The translations under genes were made by a program, and so were the position numbers. From Ulva prolifera (lineage: Eukaryota > Chlorophyta > Ulvophyceae > Ulvales > Ulvaceae), in assembly GCA_023078555.1 (NCBI GenBank), contig CM041197.1, positions 2,762,501 to 2,826,500 on the forward strand: a stretch of 64,000 bases of DNA. Reading direction: 5' to 3'. Shown here one piece after another: positions 44,605 to 57,836 of this stretch; position 1 is the stretch's first letter; every line of letters starts with the position of its first letter. The notes under the pieces were generated by a model, which saw only the letters and a program-made list of their open reading frames with translations, ran no database searches and had not been told where the DNA came from.

Positions 44605-47600
44605 ATGGAGATGCAGCAGAATCAGAGTGTTTTCTGCGTGTCTCATGGTCGAGTCTCAGTTTTGGGCGGGCCCATCGAGCGCGTTCTGCGCCGAGATGCC
44701 GTGATCAGAAGCCTGCTGCTAACCGATGTCGTCGCCTCTTGCAATCATCAGACGACAATCTTTTCTACTCCACTGCAACGCTTCAAGCTAGATGTCTGGA
44801 TCGCGTATGCGGGAGCTTCAAGCAAGACGAACTGGTCATTCGTAGAGCAGCTGGCTGATGGCCAGCTAGCAAATGCATTGGAGGCGCGCTCCACCTTCCG
44901 ACCAAACAAAAGCTGCCTTCAACACTTCTGTATGATGCGCTTCGGCGAGGCTGTGTGTGGCATGCCAGAGTCATCGCTGCGTGGTGGTGTTTCGGACTGC
45001 TGTGCCGTATTCCATCCTTTTTCGCTGATAGCACGCGAGCAACCTCACACCGGTTGCTGACCCGGCTGTCCATCCGGCTTGCGACAGCACAGGATCAGCC
45101 ACGCTCGTTTGGATCATAAGGGTAGGACTGCCGTCGCCCTCGCCGAGCGAGGTTGACTGCACGCGGTCCAGTCACGCTTGTGGTGCCGCGGCACGCTGCG
45201 CAACCTCGAACACATCACGTCTGTGAATTTATCGCATGTACGAGGGGGCTATACAAGCGCTGCAGCGGGTTTAGTTACGGTCGAATTCATCGTACAGGTG
45301 GCAGATTACCTGCGCGACGAACCCGGCATCGCAGACCTGGCCCATCGCCTCGGCAGCCTGTTGGGCCTCGTGGACGCGACCGGCGACGGGAACACATCCG
45401 GGCTACGAGGGATTAGCAGTCGTGCACGTGCCTGCGATGCCGGCGGAGCTCAAAAGGTGCGCGCCATGCCGCGGCAGTTGTGATGCTGCTGGCCATGACA
45501 GGCTATACATGCAGCTGCTCCAGTATCACCAGTTCCCGTCTAATCTTGCTGTTTTATCAACACAACACCATCTGTATCTAGTCAGAGGGAATGCTCCGAG
45601 GCCCTGGGGCTGTCTGAACTGTACCGAGCCTGAACCTCTCACTGGCAGTCTGCTGCAATTGTGATCGCATGTCAGCAGTCTAAAAACAGGCCAGTTCTAA
45701 GTTCCCTGGCAAGACATCCTTGTTCTGGGGCTGTGTTGCAGCTTACCTGTTGCTCACCTGTTGCATGCCGCCTGGTGCTGTAGTCAGCAACCGACTGGTC
45801 ACATCGTTGTGAGGAACCAGTGAAAGCAGCCACCATTCCTGGCCGCGCTCGTCAATGCCAACGACCGTCCACACTGGTCTGAGCCAGGTAGCGAGCTCAG
45901 TTGGCCGAGCGATAACACGCGCAGTCAGGCGCAGAACGAGCCATAGGCGCCATGCAGCGAGGCATCGGTCAGTGTGCCCTGCCGCACACAACCCCTTGTC
46001 TTGCGGCAAGACTCTTGCCCAGCCGCGTGTTTGCTCCGGAATTAGGGCGTTTCGTGAACCCAGGGCTGCATGCTCCTGATGAGATGCAGCCTCCCAGGTC
46101 ACCACGTCGAGGCCGCTGCACTCATGGCAGTCCTCCACACCTCGGAGACACGCTGCAATTGCATGCAGCTCCGTGCGGAACCTCGAGCTGGGTTCTGCTG
46201 TGTGCATCCCTCTGTCCAGCCTCAGCCAACCTCAGCCACACTGAGTTTGTCACCGCCTGATGGCCCCTCTGCACGTAGGGCTTGCTCACGTCCGCAGTCA
46301 TCCTTAGTCGGCCATCACTGAAGCGACTGTCATATGTTCACACATCAGCAGCATTAGCAGCAAGCCCTCAGAGAAACGACTGTACGCCCACTGTATGCCC
46401 ACGGCCAACCTGCTGGGATCTCGTGCTGCACACGCCATACTGCACCGACCCAACCACCCGCCTCTGCCGTTTCACCCCGTGCCGCACCGCGCTCACCACC
46501 CGCTTTCTCCAGTGTCCCCCGCACCATGCCCCCTGGTAGCTCCCTGCTGTAGCATGTACCCCAACAACAAACCTGTCAGACCCGTCACCCACACATGCTC
46601 GCTCCTCGGCCCCTGCGCACCCCCCGCCCCACCTGCATGGCCCGACCCCTGCTGCCCTGCACCGCGACACAGACCCCAGGCCTGCTGGCTTGACCGACTG
46701 CGCATGCATGTAGATCGTGGAGCTCCTCCCAGACCACCTCGCCGAGTCCGTGCTGCGTGCTGTGCCCCCTGCAGCCAGCACAGCAGGCCCCGCACAGGCT
46801 TCCGTGCTCGCGCACCTGCTGCACATCCTCCCGCCACCCCTACACCACCTCGCGCTGCGCGCCCGCTGCCCGTCTCTCGTCGCCAGCGGCGCCCTCACCC
46901 TCCCGCCCCTCCCGCCGCAACCCGGCACGCATGCCACACCCGCAGCCGCGGCGCTGCGTGCTGCGGCTGCGGTCGGCGGCTTGACACAGCTCTGCATTGA
47001 CGGCGCGAGAACGGACATCGCGCTGTGGGCGGCAGAGCTGCCGGCCCTGCGGACGCTGCGTGTGCTGCGCGTGCGGGCCGCCAGGCTTGACGGCCTCAGC
47101 ACGCATGTCGCGGCGCTGACAGAGCTGCAGTGCATGCACCTTCAAGGCAGCTTCGGGGACCCCACAGAGCTGGCTCGGGTCATGATGCGGCTGCGCGACC
47201 TCGGTGGCGTGACCGATTTGACACTAGACCTCGACCACGCGGGGGAGCCGATGAAAGGTTCTGCAGTGGCTACTGGTGACGGCTGTCGAGGCGTCTGGTC
47301 TCCTCGCAGATGGCGAGGCAGCACGCAGCATGCCGCGGTCCCGGTGCTGCTGCGGCGTCACTCATCAGCCGGCAAGCACACGCTTTCACGTGCAGCGCGC
47401 GCGCAGCACGCCTCGCAGCGCGCAGCACGCATGCAGAAGGCGGCTGGGGCCCCAGGGCCGGCCGACGTGGCAGCCCCGCGGTGCGGGCGGTCCCTTCATG
47501 CGCAACCCCCAGCACGCCAGCCGGAGGGCGCAGCAGCCGCGCTCGCGGCACTGCCGGGGCTGACGCGCCTCTCCGTCCACAGCCGGGTCGGCGGGGGGGA

Positions 47601-48459
47601 CTGCGAGCACCTGGCTGCGGCGATCGGGCAGCTGTCGGCGCTGCGCGATCTGCGGCTCGGCGGCCTGCGGTTCGGCCCGCAGGGAGCCGGAGCGGACTTC
47701 CGAGGCCTCGCGGCATCGATCGGCGGGCTACGAGAGCTGACGGCCTTGCGCCTGCGTGGTGTGAACGTAGATCCCGGCGGGAGTGATGGCGTGGCTGAGG
47801 GGGAGCAGCAGTGCGGGTGTCGGGCGGGGCTGTCACTGCGGGGTGTGCACATGGCGCGGTCATGGGCGGCACTGGGCGCGGCACTGCGCGGGCTGCTGCG
47901 GCTCCAGACCCTGAGACTGCGGCACTGCAATGTGTGTGAGTGCGGGCTGCGCAGCGTCGCTGCGGCGGCCGCGGCCGCGCCGGCACTGCACTCCCTCGAG
48001 CTGTGCGTCGGCACGCTGCCCCTTCACAGCGCGGTCGGTGTGCTGGGCGTGCTGGGCCTCCGTGGTGGCAGCGTGGAGGGGGGCCTGCGGTGGCTGCGGC
48101 TTGGCGCGAGCATGCCACAGGCAGCGCCCTGGTACGACGCGGAGGGCCCCCGGCTCTCGGCCGCCCTGGCGCCGCTGACGGGGCTCACACACCTGGCTCT
48201 GGATGCCGGCGGGCTGAGCGGGGCGGCCGCGGAGGGGGTGCTGCGGCGGCTTGCGGCGCTGCCTGTGCTGGAAGAACTGCATCTGGTTGGGTGCGCCCTG
48301 CACCTGTGTGCTATGGCCGCGCTCGCGCCACGCTTCTGTGCACTGCGGCGGATGGCAAATTTCAGAATTTCCAATGTGGCGGGTGTGCCTGTCGGGCAGT
48401 GGGTGGATGTGTGGGAACGACCGAGCTCTGAAGAGGCCATGCATGCTGCACATGCATGA
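44605..48459 (+). CDS. BTB/Skp1-like plus leucine-rich-repeat protein
   Basis: Exons 44605-44883, 45298-45456 and 46714-48459 join in phase to about 730 residues. The first part (CVSHGRVSVLGG..., AVIRSLLLTD, FSTPLQRFKLDVWIAYA, then VADYLRDEPGIADLAHRL) follows the order of a Skp1/BTB fold. The large exon opens with IVELLPDHLAESVLRAV, F-box-like, and continues with many LRR units such as LSALRDLRLGGLRFG and LRELTALRLRGVNV. Such proteins often act as substrate adaptors of ubiquitin ligases; that is inference. Intron 1 needs a GC donor (GAG|GCGCGC); intron 2 uses AAG|GTGCGC. The stretch 47.26-47.53 kb is Arg/Ala-rich, not LRR-like and may be an unspliced intron. The LRR part is much surer than the N-terminal exons. 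Confidence 0.6.
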
Positions 48460-49800
48460 TGAACCATGCTGATGAAGCCCGCATCGCGCAGGTCTGTTTT
48501 GGAGGTCTGCCAGTTGTGTTTATGCGTCTGTGGCAAGACTCGTAGGCTGTGTCGCAGGCGGGTTTTTTGTTTCCGATCGAGATAGAGTTGCAAGGAGATA
48601 GTCGTTTGCCGATGCTGCGCATCGGCAATTTTTAGAACAGGGGTCACATGCGAGCGCGGTGCTGTGGCCGTGTGGGTGTGTTTGGACAGCTTCTGCCGCA
48701 TGTCAATGTTTGAGGTGTGTTGCTGGTCTCATCCAAGGTGCGGTGCGCGCTGTGTGTGGCCACTGTTCAGAAGGTAGGTATCAGCTGGGGGAGCCGTCGT
48801 GGGGGGCAGCGGCGGCTTGTGCTGTGCGTCGCACACGATTCGTGCCGAGAGCATGAATTGCGCCCTTGATTTGCGTTATAGTTCTAGGCCTGTTTTTGCT
48901 TTTCAACTATGTCTTGTTTCCGTGTGTGTTGGGTGTCCGGGTAGCCATGTTCCGTGATGCCAATCTGATGTGTGTCCACAGTCTGACGGTGATGTGCGGG
49001 GGCACGAGTGCATCAGTGCGGCACTACCGGGAGCTGAGGTTCGAGCAGATGTGCGTGCATGGCGCACGTTTGTGCGCTGAGGAGGGTTTGGGGAGACTGC
49101 GCCTCGGTGGCTGAGATGATACGCAACTGTTGTATGCCTGAGGGCTACTGATGTAATCATGATGCATTGTGATACTGTGCGATGCTTTCGGCAAGAATTG
49201 CGATTCCGATCACACCCTTGCCTTGCCCTGTCACGGCGCCAAGCAGTGCACAGGTGCAAAAGTGTTAGGCCGCCATGTGCTGCGGAGGCCGATGCATGTT
49301 GACCTGCGCCTACTCACGTCACTTACACTGCTAGGCATCAGTTCTGTGTGGCTGATCACATGCCACAGCACGCATCTGTGGCGTGAACGGTACATGATTG
49401 CTGTCACGTTGAAGTCAGTCATGTACTGTTGGCTGCAGCGGCGCCAGTGCAAACATCAGCAACTACTGTCCTTCCCAGCCGGCCTACTCCTGCTCCCCCC
49501 CCCCCCCCCCCCCCCCCTTCTCCCCCTTCTCCCAACCCCAACTCCTCTGCCCCCTCCTTCACCCCAGCAAGGAGAGATATCACATACTGTCCACTATGCC
49601 AAAGCCTCCAGGCTGGCCCTCTGCAGCTGTGCGACTCTGGAAGTGCAAGCCCTTGCTAGGGCCATTGCATCTGGGATCTGCACATGCCCCCTGGGTCTCA
49701 GGAACATGAACATCAACCAGGGCGATCCCCACGGGCGACGGAACAGCATATGGACAAGCCGCATGAATGTCTGCGTGTATGGCAGACGGTGCCAATGATC
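48460..49800. other. 3' flank of the LRR gene
   Basis: About 1.3 kb with no gene recognised. A short frame at 48.95-49.11 kb ends GLGRLRLGG and may be an LRR remnant. The block around 49320-49450 resembles 50290-50400 (shared GAAGGTACATGATTG-like word and CAGTCAGTCA/TGTTGG context), hinting at a local duplication. Confidence 0.45.
49495..49517. repeat. Poly-C run of 23
   Basis: Uninterrupted C homopolymer followed by a T/C-rich tract, located between the LRR gene and its downstream relic. Confidence 0.97.
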
Positions 49801-49814
49801 CGCCCACACTATTC

Positions 49815-50040
49815 CAGTGTGCCTCGGCACACTGCCCTTGCTCAGCACAGTCGGCGTGCTGGCTGCGCTGGGGCGCCGCGGCGCGGCGCAGACCTCTAGA
49901 GGGGCGGCCTGCGGCGGCTGCGGCCCGGCGGGAGTCTCCCTCAGGCAGTGCCACGCTGCTATGTGGAGGGCCCTCGGCTCGCCACCGCGGCCTGGCGCAA
50001 CTGACATGTCTTCGGAGCCTGCTCCAGAGCGGCTGAAGTG
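49815..50040 (+). pseudogene. Relic duplicate of the LRR gene
   Basis: The block GTGTGCCTCGGCACACTGCC and its continuation match the LRR gene near 48000-48110 (coding LCVGTLPLHSAVGVLGVLG; here VCLGTLPLLSTVGVLAALG), but the reading frame degenerates afterwards and the upstream LRR exons are not found. It is a partial, decayed tandem duplicate. Confidence 0.65.
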
Positions 50041-51448
50041 ACATCGGGCTGTTGTGTGCCTGGAAGCAGCGCTGATGTGACGCTGGCGCGGTGTTCTGCT
50101 GTACAATGCTTGCGGTAAAACCTGCCAGCCCGTCTATGTCCTCGTCTGCACTGGCGCCACACTGTGGGGGGGCGCTTGCGCTACTGCTGAAGCGCTGGCC
50201 CGTTACATCGTCATGTGTACAGCAGTGGCAGATGCATGTTGAGCAAGGGGCGTTCACGGTGCAGCGTGAGAGTCACTGCTAGGTATCACCCTGATGTGGT
50301 ACCACATCACGGGTCTGTTGCGTGGAAGGTACATGATTGAAACCGCGATGTGCAGTCAGTCACTCACTGTTAGTTGCACAAGCACCGACACACGCCATTC
50401 TTGTCATCCCAAAGGATGTGCTCCTACAAAACCACGAGAACATGTGATCACAAGACAGTATTCAGCAACACCTGCGTATACCATAGCTATTCATGCAAAC
50501 TAACTGCTGACAGAAATATAACCCGGCTTGTCACCTGCTTGCCAGTTGCGCCAGTCTTGCTGCTATCAGTCTAGAAAGTCTGACGACAGCGAGGCAGAAG
50601 CACATGTTTTCCCCTCAACTCCTGACGGTGTACCCTCCTGCACCCTGACAGCACAGATCTTCAGTAACAGAGTTCAAATCTCCAGCGAGGAGCCACGCAG
50701 CTGGCCCATATCTGAGCTGCTAGCCCACGCAGCTGGAGCCCGTGTGCATCGCTCGCCCGTGCACGTGTTCCCCTCGAGGTCCGACAGGTTTGATCAAACC
50801 AGCGCCGCTTGTGTCCCCACCCACGACCATGAGCCCAAGCCTGGCCGCTGATCAGAAGCTACGGTACACCAAATTCACGAGCCAAATGCATGCATGCATA
50901 TAGAGCAGTGCGTATGCGCCTTCAGTGCTACATTGTATTCTTGCCATCTTGCATGCAAGCAGGCGCGACGTGGCAGAGGCATCGTTCCCCGCGTCCACAC
51001 GTCAACAAATGTCTGCACGTCAGCGTGTCGTCAGCACCAGCATCATGCATGACCAATCCCGTGGTCGCCAGAGCACCCCCCGCCTTGCCGCCTCCCCCGC
51101 CGCCACAGCCCGCGCCCCCCTGCTGTGGATGAGTGCGCCTCCACTGATTGCACCTCCGCAGCCGCCACTTGGCGCCACTGCTGCTCCGCGGCCTCGGTGC
51201 TCTGGCCCCCCGCCTTCATCATGTCGCACCCGGCCAGCGTCCCCCAGCCAGCTCTTAAGCAATTGCACACCAAATTCACGACCGGGACTTCTACGGCAGA
51301 GCACACCGCCAGAGTGATCATAGGTTGCCAACGTCCACCGAAGCGGCCCCAGGGGACAGCCGCACGTCGCCGCACCGGGTGAGCACACCGCATTGGCACT
51401 GCTGCTGGTGACTCTAGAGTCAGACGTGGCAGCAGTTGCCGACGGCTG

Positions 51449-53560
51449 TCACGTAAATGCGCCCCGTGCCTGCAGCTCCCGCAGCAGCCACGCTGTGTGC
51501 TCCGCGCTGCGGAGGTCAGCGGGCGCCTTGTCCATCACCGGCACGCAGAGCACGGCATAGCCCCACTCGCGCAGCTGCCAGTTGCGCAGGATGGTGGCCC
51601 CTGTCTCCCGTGCGGCGCGCCCGGCGGCGGCCTTCACGTAGTTCCCGCCAGGGCCCGTCGACCTCCACGGCGATGCGCACGCCGCGGCCCTGCAGCCGGA
51701 TGTCGACCCGCCTCGAGCCGTCCCCGACCGCCGCCTGCACGGCATGCGCGTGCCGCCCTGTGCACGAGCATGTGTCTGATCAGATCTGATCATATGATCG
51801 TATGAACGTCGCCTTGCTATTCATGCTGCGGTCAACCTGTTTGACTGACTCGGTGCCGATGTTGTGGCATGCACGCGAGACAAATTGGGACCGATGCATC
51901 AGCGTGGCACTTCTGCACTGTACACCACACGGTCCATGGTCAGAATGCACGACAGATATCATATCTGAGACATGCATAAACTTCGGGCAGCCGTGTGATA
52001 GCATGCTTGCGTGCTCATCAGTCAGTGGCTTAGGAATGCTGTCAAGTGCTAGCGTGTGAGAGCAACCGTCCGTCCGTGCGCCAGTGCATGCGCTGACGTG
52101 CCGCGCGGCCGCCACGCATGTTGTACACATGTGCTGCTTTAAACTTGTAAACTCAAATTTGTGAGTCATTGCAATGGATCACATAGCAGGACAATCTGCG
52201 CTGTAGATGCAGGGCCGAATGGCGCCGCACCACAGGCGTGATGGCAAATTTAAAGCCAGACACCTCTGGCAGAGGCCTCAGAGGTCTTCAAGAACCGCGG
52301 CATACATAGCACCGATGGCGCGTACCCGACTGGAACCACATCCCTCAGGCAATCCCCGAGCAGACGCAGCCTGGATGCTGGTGTCCAGGCACTCTTGCAG
52401 CAGGGACGAGGCCCGTGGTCCAAGCCGAGAAGCGCTGACAGCGAGTGCACCTGCAGCCACAAGTCATCAGATGGCAACGGCACAGCACAACGTGCACAAG
52501 TGGCTGCACGTGCCAGACACTGCCGAGGGTCAAGGTACGATCAAATACTATGCTATTCTGGTAATACACAGCACGCAAGATGCACCTGGACCAGCCCTTC
52601 GAGCTGCATGATCTCTCCGGCATCATGGAGCTGCAGCAGCCGCACTGACAGCTTTAAATTGAGACTGCCTTGTCATGCTCCAAAGCCCAGTCATTGCGTG
52701 CCCTTAGCCCCTGCACTGCCTGCACCCCAACCGCCCACAGAGTGTTGGCAGCAGCCTGCGGCGTCATAGCTGCAGCAGCCCGGACTGTGGCGGACCGAAG
52801 TGCATCAATCGTTTCAGCGGGGAGCGCCAGCCCCAGAGTCGCAAAAGACCACCAGATGTTGGCAGCAGCCTGCGGCCCCATGGCTGGGGCGACTTGGACT
52901 GTGGCGGACTGAAGTGTATCTTCCGTTGCAGCTGGGACCGCTCGCCCCATTGTCGCACATGCCCACCAGACAGTGCGTCCATCTTGGCGACCACCTCATG
53001 ATCCCGCGCTTGCAGAGCATGCCACATGCATTGCTGCAGAGTGCCTGATGGCCGTGGCGCACCAAATCTTTCATGCAGCGTTGTAGCAGCATGCACAACA
53101 TTGCTGAACTCCCTGGCAGGCAAGCCGCCTAGGCCCGAGCGCTCGGCCCTCGCCCTGAAGGCGCTGCCGCACAGGCCTGTGTGGTGGCCACCTGCGACAC
53201 ATCGATAGCATCAGAAAACAGCTTCGGATCGGCTGCAGTGAGCGAAAACAGGCCGGAGATGAGGCGCCGCAGCTCCCGGTCGCGGCGGAGCACATGACAG
53301 GTGTGGTCCCCTCCCTTAAGAATTCCCGAAGATCCCCTCTGCTGGCACCTTGATTTGCGGGGCCACACGGTGCGCCTAGCAGCATCGGCTCAGCGTACTG
53401 CTGCAGGAGCAACTTGTGGACAGACAAGAGTTTGAGGTGGTCAGTGGGGTTCACCCCACGCTGCGGCCAGCAGCAGGTATTGACCTGTACAAGTTCCACA
53501 ATGTATGTGGAATGAGGACTCAAAGGAGCCTGCGGTACTCCAGCATACACCGCCTGGGCA
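51449..53560 (-). pseudogene. OPR-RAP domain protein gene, apparently frame-disrupted
   Basis: Octotricopeptide-repeat units are clear on the minus strand at 52.98-52.70 kb: TVWWACATMG, PQAAANIWWSFATLG and PQAAANTLWA. More upstream pieces read EFSNVVHAATTLHERFG (53.1 kb) and ELRRLISGLFSLTAADP (53.3 kb). Downstream are DDLWLQVHSLSALLGLDHG (52.45 kb), SSLLQECLDTSIQAA (52.38 kb) and a C-terminal RAP domain (VDIRLQGRGVRIAVEVDGPW, then GATILRNWQLREWGYAVLCV). OPR-RAP proteins bind organelle RNAs in green algae. The pieces lie in different frames; introns may explain some changes, but single-base shifts near 51.65, 52.40 and 52.96 kb have no room for one. Either a pseudogene or assembly indels. Confidence 0.7.
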
Positions 53561-53599
53561 GGCATACATGTTGGTGCCCGCTATTGGTTGCTAGCATGA

Positions 53600-56500
53600 C
53601 CTAGGTGTAAGAGAGAGAGGAAAAAATTGACCGGTACGAGTGCCACAGTGCATGTGGTATGAGGACTTCAGGGAGCCTGTGCTTCTCCAGAATACCGCCT
53701 CGGCAATCAATCATGAAACAAACATACGTCAATTACTGGCGTGACCTCCATCTCAAGCTAGCCGTGTCATGTCTTTTTTCCAGTCAACAGGGACGTGTGA
53801 CGCCTGTGAGCACTTGACCATGTTCGGCCATATCCCGCATACGCAGAGCTATGCACAGGGAGTCAAATGTCACCACATAATCGCTGCGTGGTTTCGCTAT
53901 ATTTGCCAGGGACAGGAGGCATCGGTAGATGATGGGTCCACATCACACCCGATCGTTTAAGCATGCTCATTCGGGCTCTGGAGAAACATTCACGGCTACA
54001 ATCATATCGGATCGCAGTAAACTACACTATCTGGGGCGCAAGTTGCGCTGCTAGCCAGCTGCTGATGCTGACGGGTGCGAGCACTAGAGCACTACATGGC
54101 CCGGCGCAGCCTCGATCGCTCACGAGGAAGCCGCTGAACGTCTACCAGCGCTCAATCAGGGACCCACAGCTGCAGTTTACGACAGCTTGCGCTGCCGTGT
54201 AGCTGTCAGGCGCCCGTGGCTACCCAGAGAATTCCTCAGCGGATTCCTCACCCTCGATATGTGCGTTGGCGCCAGCAGCTTAGCTGACACGGCCGATCGT
54301 GCACGCGCGCTTCCGCCTCCTACAGATATTGGGCAGCAGGGGGCTCCCATGCATCACATCAGCATCGTCTTACAAGTCTGGTTTGTGCCTTAGCTGCGTG
54401 GGTCCTTGTCCATCAGCTCGTTCAGTACGGATCCTGGGGTTGCAGTTCAACAATCTGCTGGACCTGTCTCCCGAGTTTGAACGATCATGTCTCTATCAGG
54501 CCCGTGCATGTCCAAAGCCGCTCTGCCGCAGCCGTGCCGGGGCGTTGTTCGAGCCAGCAGCACGTCCTGCGCTGCGTCCAGAGATGACAACGCCAGCGGC
54601 TCAGACAGCTCCGACTCTGCGTGGGACGCCGCCCATATGCCTATACTACGTAAGAGAATCGCTCAGGTTGAGTCTCAAATGAAGATCGGGAGCCCTTCGT
54701 TTTCCGACGTGATTCCTATGCAAGGCAGAGGATCAGATTCACACAGGTGCACCTGCCCGTCCGCTGCACCGCGCGCCAGCCAACACGTTGCCCGAACCCC
54801 AATGTCTCTTCCTATCTGATTTGTTGTGTATGTCGTCTCCAGTGGGTCTTGGGCGTGCTGCGATGAGCAGGAGGCCTTCCCAGTGCTCATCACACTACAA
54901 GCGTACCCCCATGGGAAAGCGTGCGCGTAGACTGCCTGAGTGCCCAGCGCACGCACCCCGCACAACAACCGTCCTTGTTTGAGCTACATACGGTATAAAT
55001 ATTTGACCTCCGTGGTCTCGCTGTTCGAGCAAAGTTCCAGTACAGATATGCGCCCGAACGTCTGCACGTTGAGAAGCACGTGGCCGGGGCTGCCACATCA
55101 GCTGCCATCGTGTCACCTGAACACCACGGTGGCACTGTAGGGAAGCACACGACTTGTGCAAAACAGACTCACCTCCGACACACCTTCACTGCTGTTGATG
55201 CCATGTTTTTTCCTAACACTGCGTGTTTCAGAAGAGCATGCGTTTCACCGCGGCATCTGCAGAGCATCACACCGAGCGAATCTGATCACCGTGGTCAGTT
55301 CACACCCGCAAATACATGCAGGGCAGGAGTGCGCAATCTATTGCATCTACTCAGGTAGTGTTTGTTATATATGGCTCACACGGCTCGCACTGTGTGTTTC
55401 AGCATGACCACGCACGTACGCGTGTACACTTGCAGTGGCAGGGCCATGCATGCACAGCCAGGCCAGGCCAGGCGAGCCAGGCGCACCTGGTCCCCATGTG
55501 TAAGCTCTCACAGCCGTACTGCGTGGGAGTATGCGGCCAAGCGCCAGCATGTGCTTCCTGAGGCCCAATGGGGATACAAAAGCTTCTACTAGTCATGTCC
55601 GAAGGCTGCTTTTGCCCACTGCTGTGATGGCTACATGGCCAGCGCCGCCCCACATCCCCAGCCGCTATCCCGTGGAGAGTAGCACAGTCCACAGTGGCAT
55701 ATGCTGCAGTGCTGTCGCGCAACTGTGTGTTCTCAGGGCGCCTGATGCATGTGTGGAGGTGGCACTGCTGCTCTGCCTCAGCTGGGGCCATGGTCAGCCC
55801 GACACACACAATTGCAACGAACAACCTCAGCCGAGGAAAACCAAAAGTTTTCTGATTCAAGAAATCATCACAAAATTTGTGACTGCATCATGACAATGAG
55901 GTGCTTCGAATTGTTGCAGCAATGTTGCACCTGTGGCGCCCGGTCCTGTCCAGTTCGCCCTGTCTCCCTTCAGCCACTGCAGCACACCCGGCAACGCGTG
56001 ACTCGAGTGCAGCTGTTCTTTGCAGGTCTAGCAGCGGCACCTTCCCGCCGGTGTGGATGATGGCCGGTAGCAGTGGCGGCAGCGCAAAGCCGCACAGCTT
56101 CCGTGATGTCCCCTGGATGCGCCGCCGCTGGCACAGCCCCAGCGGCCGCCCCCAGATCCCGCACTTCCAGTCGGCGTGGGACCGGCCCCGCCGGGCCGCG
56201 GGCTCCGCGTCGGCCGCCAGCGCAGCCGCAGCCGCCGCAGGCTGCCCACAGCTCCCAATCGACCAGGATCTAACGCGGGTGTCCCAGGATGAATGGGCAA
56301 AGGTGCGGCAGGCCTGCTGCGCCGTTGAGCTGTGCTGTTGCATATCCGGGGAAGGTCTGTGTTCATAGAGTTCATCACGAACTACTGCAATTCAACCGCT
56401 GCCCTCCGCGCATTTTGCTTTTTGTGTACATGTGACTTCTGGGGCGGGGTAAAAAACAAAACCAGCAAGCCAGAGGTTGGAAATTGCGTGCCAGTGGCTT

Positions 56501-57836
56501 GAGGTCATGTGGGTGTGAGTGACGGAGGGGGGGGTGGTGTGCAGAAGTGCAACGAGATCGATGCGTGGCTAGCGGAGAAGTGGGCTGAGCTGGACTCTGA
56601 GGACTGTGGTCCCAACATGTGACTGCTGCTGTAGTCGCTGCCGAGCAGATCCGCTGTTGCGGGTGCTGCCAAGAACCTGCCCATCGTGAGGCTTGCAGCT
56701 GAGGTGTCTCCGGTATGTGCCGCACTTGGCGTACACCCTAGAGGCTCGAGGAGGTGCCGACGGAGGTTTGATTAGTTGATGATCTGTGAGAACGTATCCT
56801 GTGTTGTTGAGTTGTGTACGAGGCGAGTGATGACTGTGACCGGCTGCAGGCAAACGATTTAATAATTCTCTCATAGCGAGTCTGTAATTCTGTGTGAGTA
56901 GACCAGTGCCAGTACGGTGGTGCCAGGCTCTTGCACGGCGAATCTCCGACCGAAGTGTGACACAGCCGTCACCGTGGATGTTCACAGCAAGTTCGGCTTG
57001 CCTCCTCATCAACGCAGTGGTGTGAATGCTGAAGATCCCACAATCAAATCACTGGGAACAAGGTGGAACATTTCGATGGCACTCGTGAGCACTTCACACC
57101 AACACAAAGTTCCGCACAGACGACCGCCAGGACGCGCATGCGCGGAGGCTGTTACAAGGGCTCAGCCAGCACATGCCACAGCAACACATGCCACAGCTAC
57201 ACATGCCTGCTTCATGGCACCAGCCTGCAGCATCCACCCCCTCCTCATCGGACATGCTATGCAGTCTGTCCTGGTTTCTGCCATGCGATAGTACCACTTG
57301 GTTCCTCTGTACCTGACGAGGTCACAGCTTGCTGGATCTGCACGGCCGCATAGCATACACGCTCGCTGCTTTCGCCGAGAAACCCGCACAGCTGTGTCGA
57401 AAATGCACCAAACCCAGGAGGAATCTCATGGCCACAGCCGCCCCCGCAGGCAGCATCACACAGCGCGCCCTGTAGCCTCCCGCCCACCCGCTAGATCCAT
57501 GCAAATGGTGCTCCCTGTGGCTGTGTTTGGGCTGCGGCAGCTCCCTGTGCGTGCCGGTACGTGCGCGCTCGACAAAAGTGCACGCCAGCTGGTCACCCTG
57601 CTTCACGCCAACAGAGGCCAATCCAGCTGAAGCGACACGGCGCCCTGATGCTCTACTGCAACGCGCAGTGCCCCAACTTGGCTGAGCGCCATTGTGAGTG
57701 CCGCTGGCAGCCTCTGCCCGAAACTCCCCCGCAGCTCCTCAGGCTGCACTGACCGAATGCAAGCGGCCGGCTTCGGCTCTGCAGATCCCATCCCAGCAAC
57801 ACTGGGAGCGCTGCTCTGGCCACCCGGAGCGCGGCA
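53600..57836. other. 4.2-kb stretch without a confident gene
   Basis: Three plus-strand segments look exon-like but could not be joined or named: 54.49-54.72 kb (DDNASGSDSSDSAWDAAH), 55.04-55.18 kb (reading YAPERLHVEKHVAGAATSAA) and 56.03-56.37 kb (SAKPHSFRDVPWMRRRWHS). No motif from a known family was recognised. Confidence 0.4.

Noticed and set aside
45743-46207. 154-codon minus-strand frame inside intron 2 of the BTB-LRR gene
   Set aside because: Looks protein-like in places (TVVGIDERGQEWWLL), but no family was recognised and no splice partners were found; kept out of the annotation.
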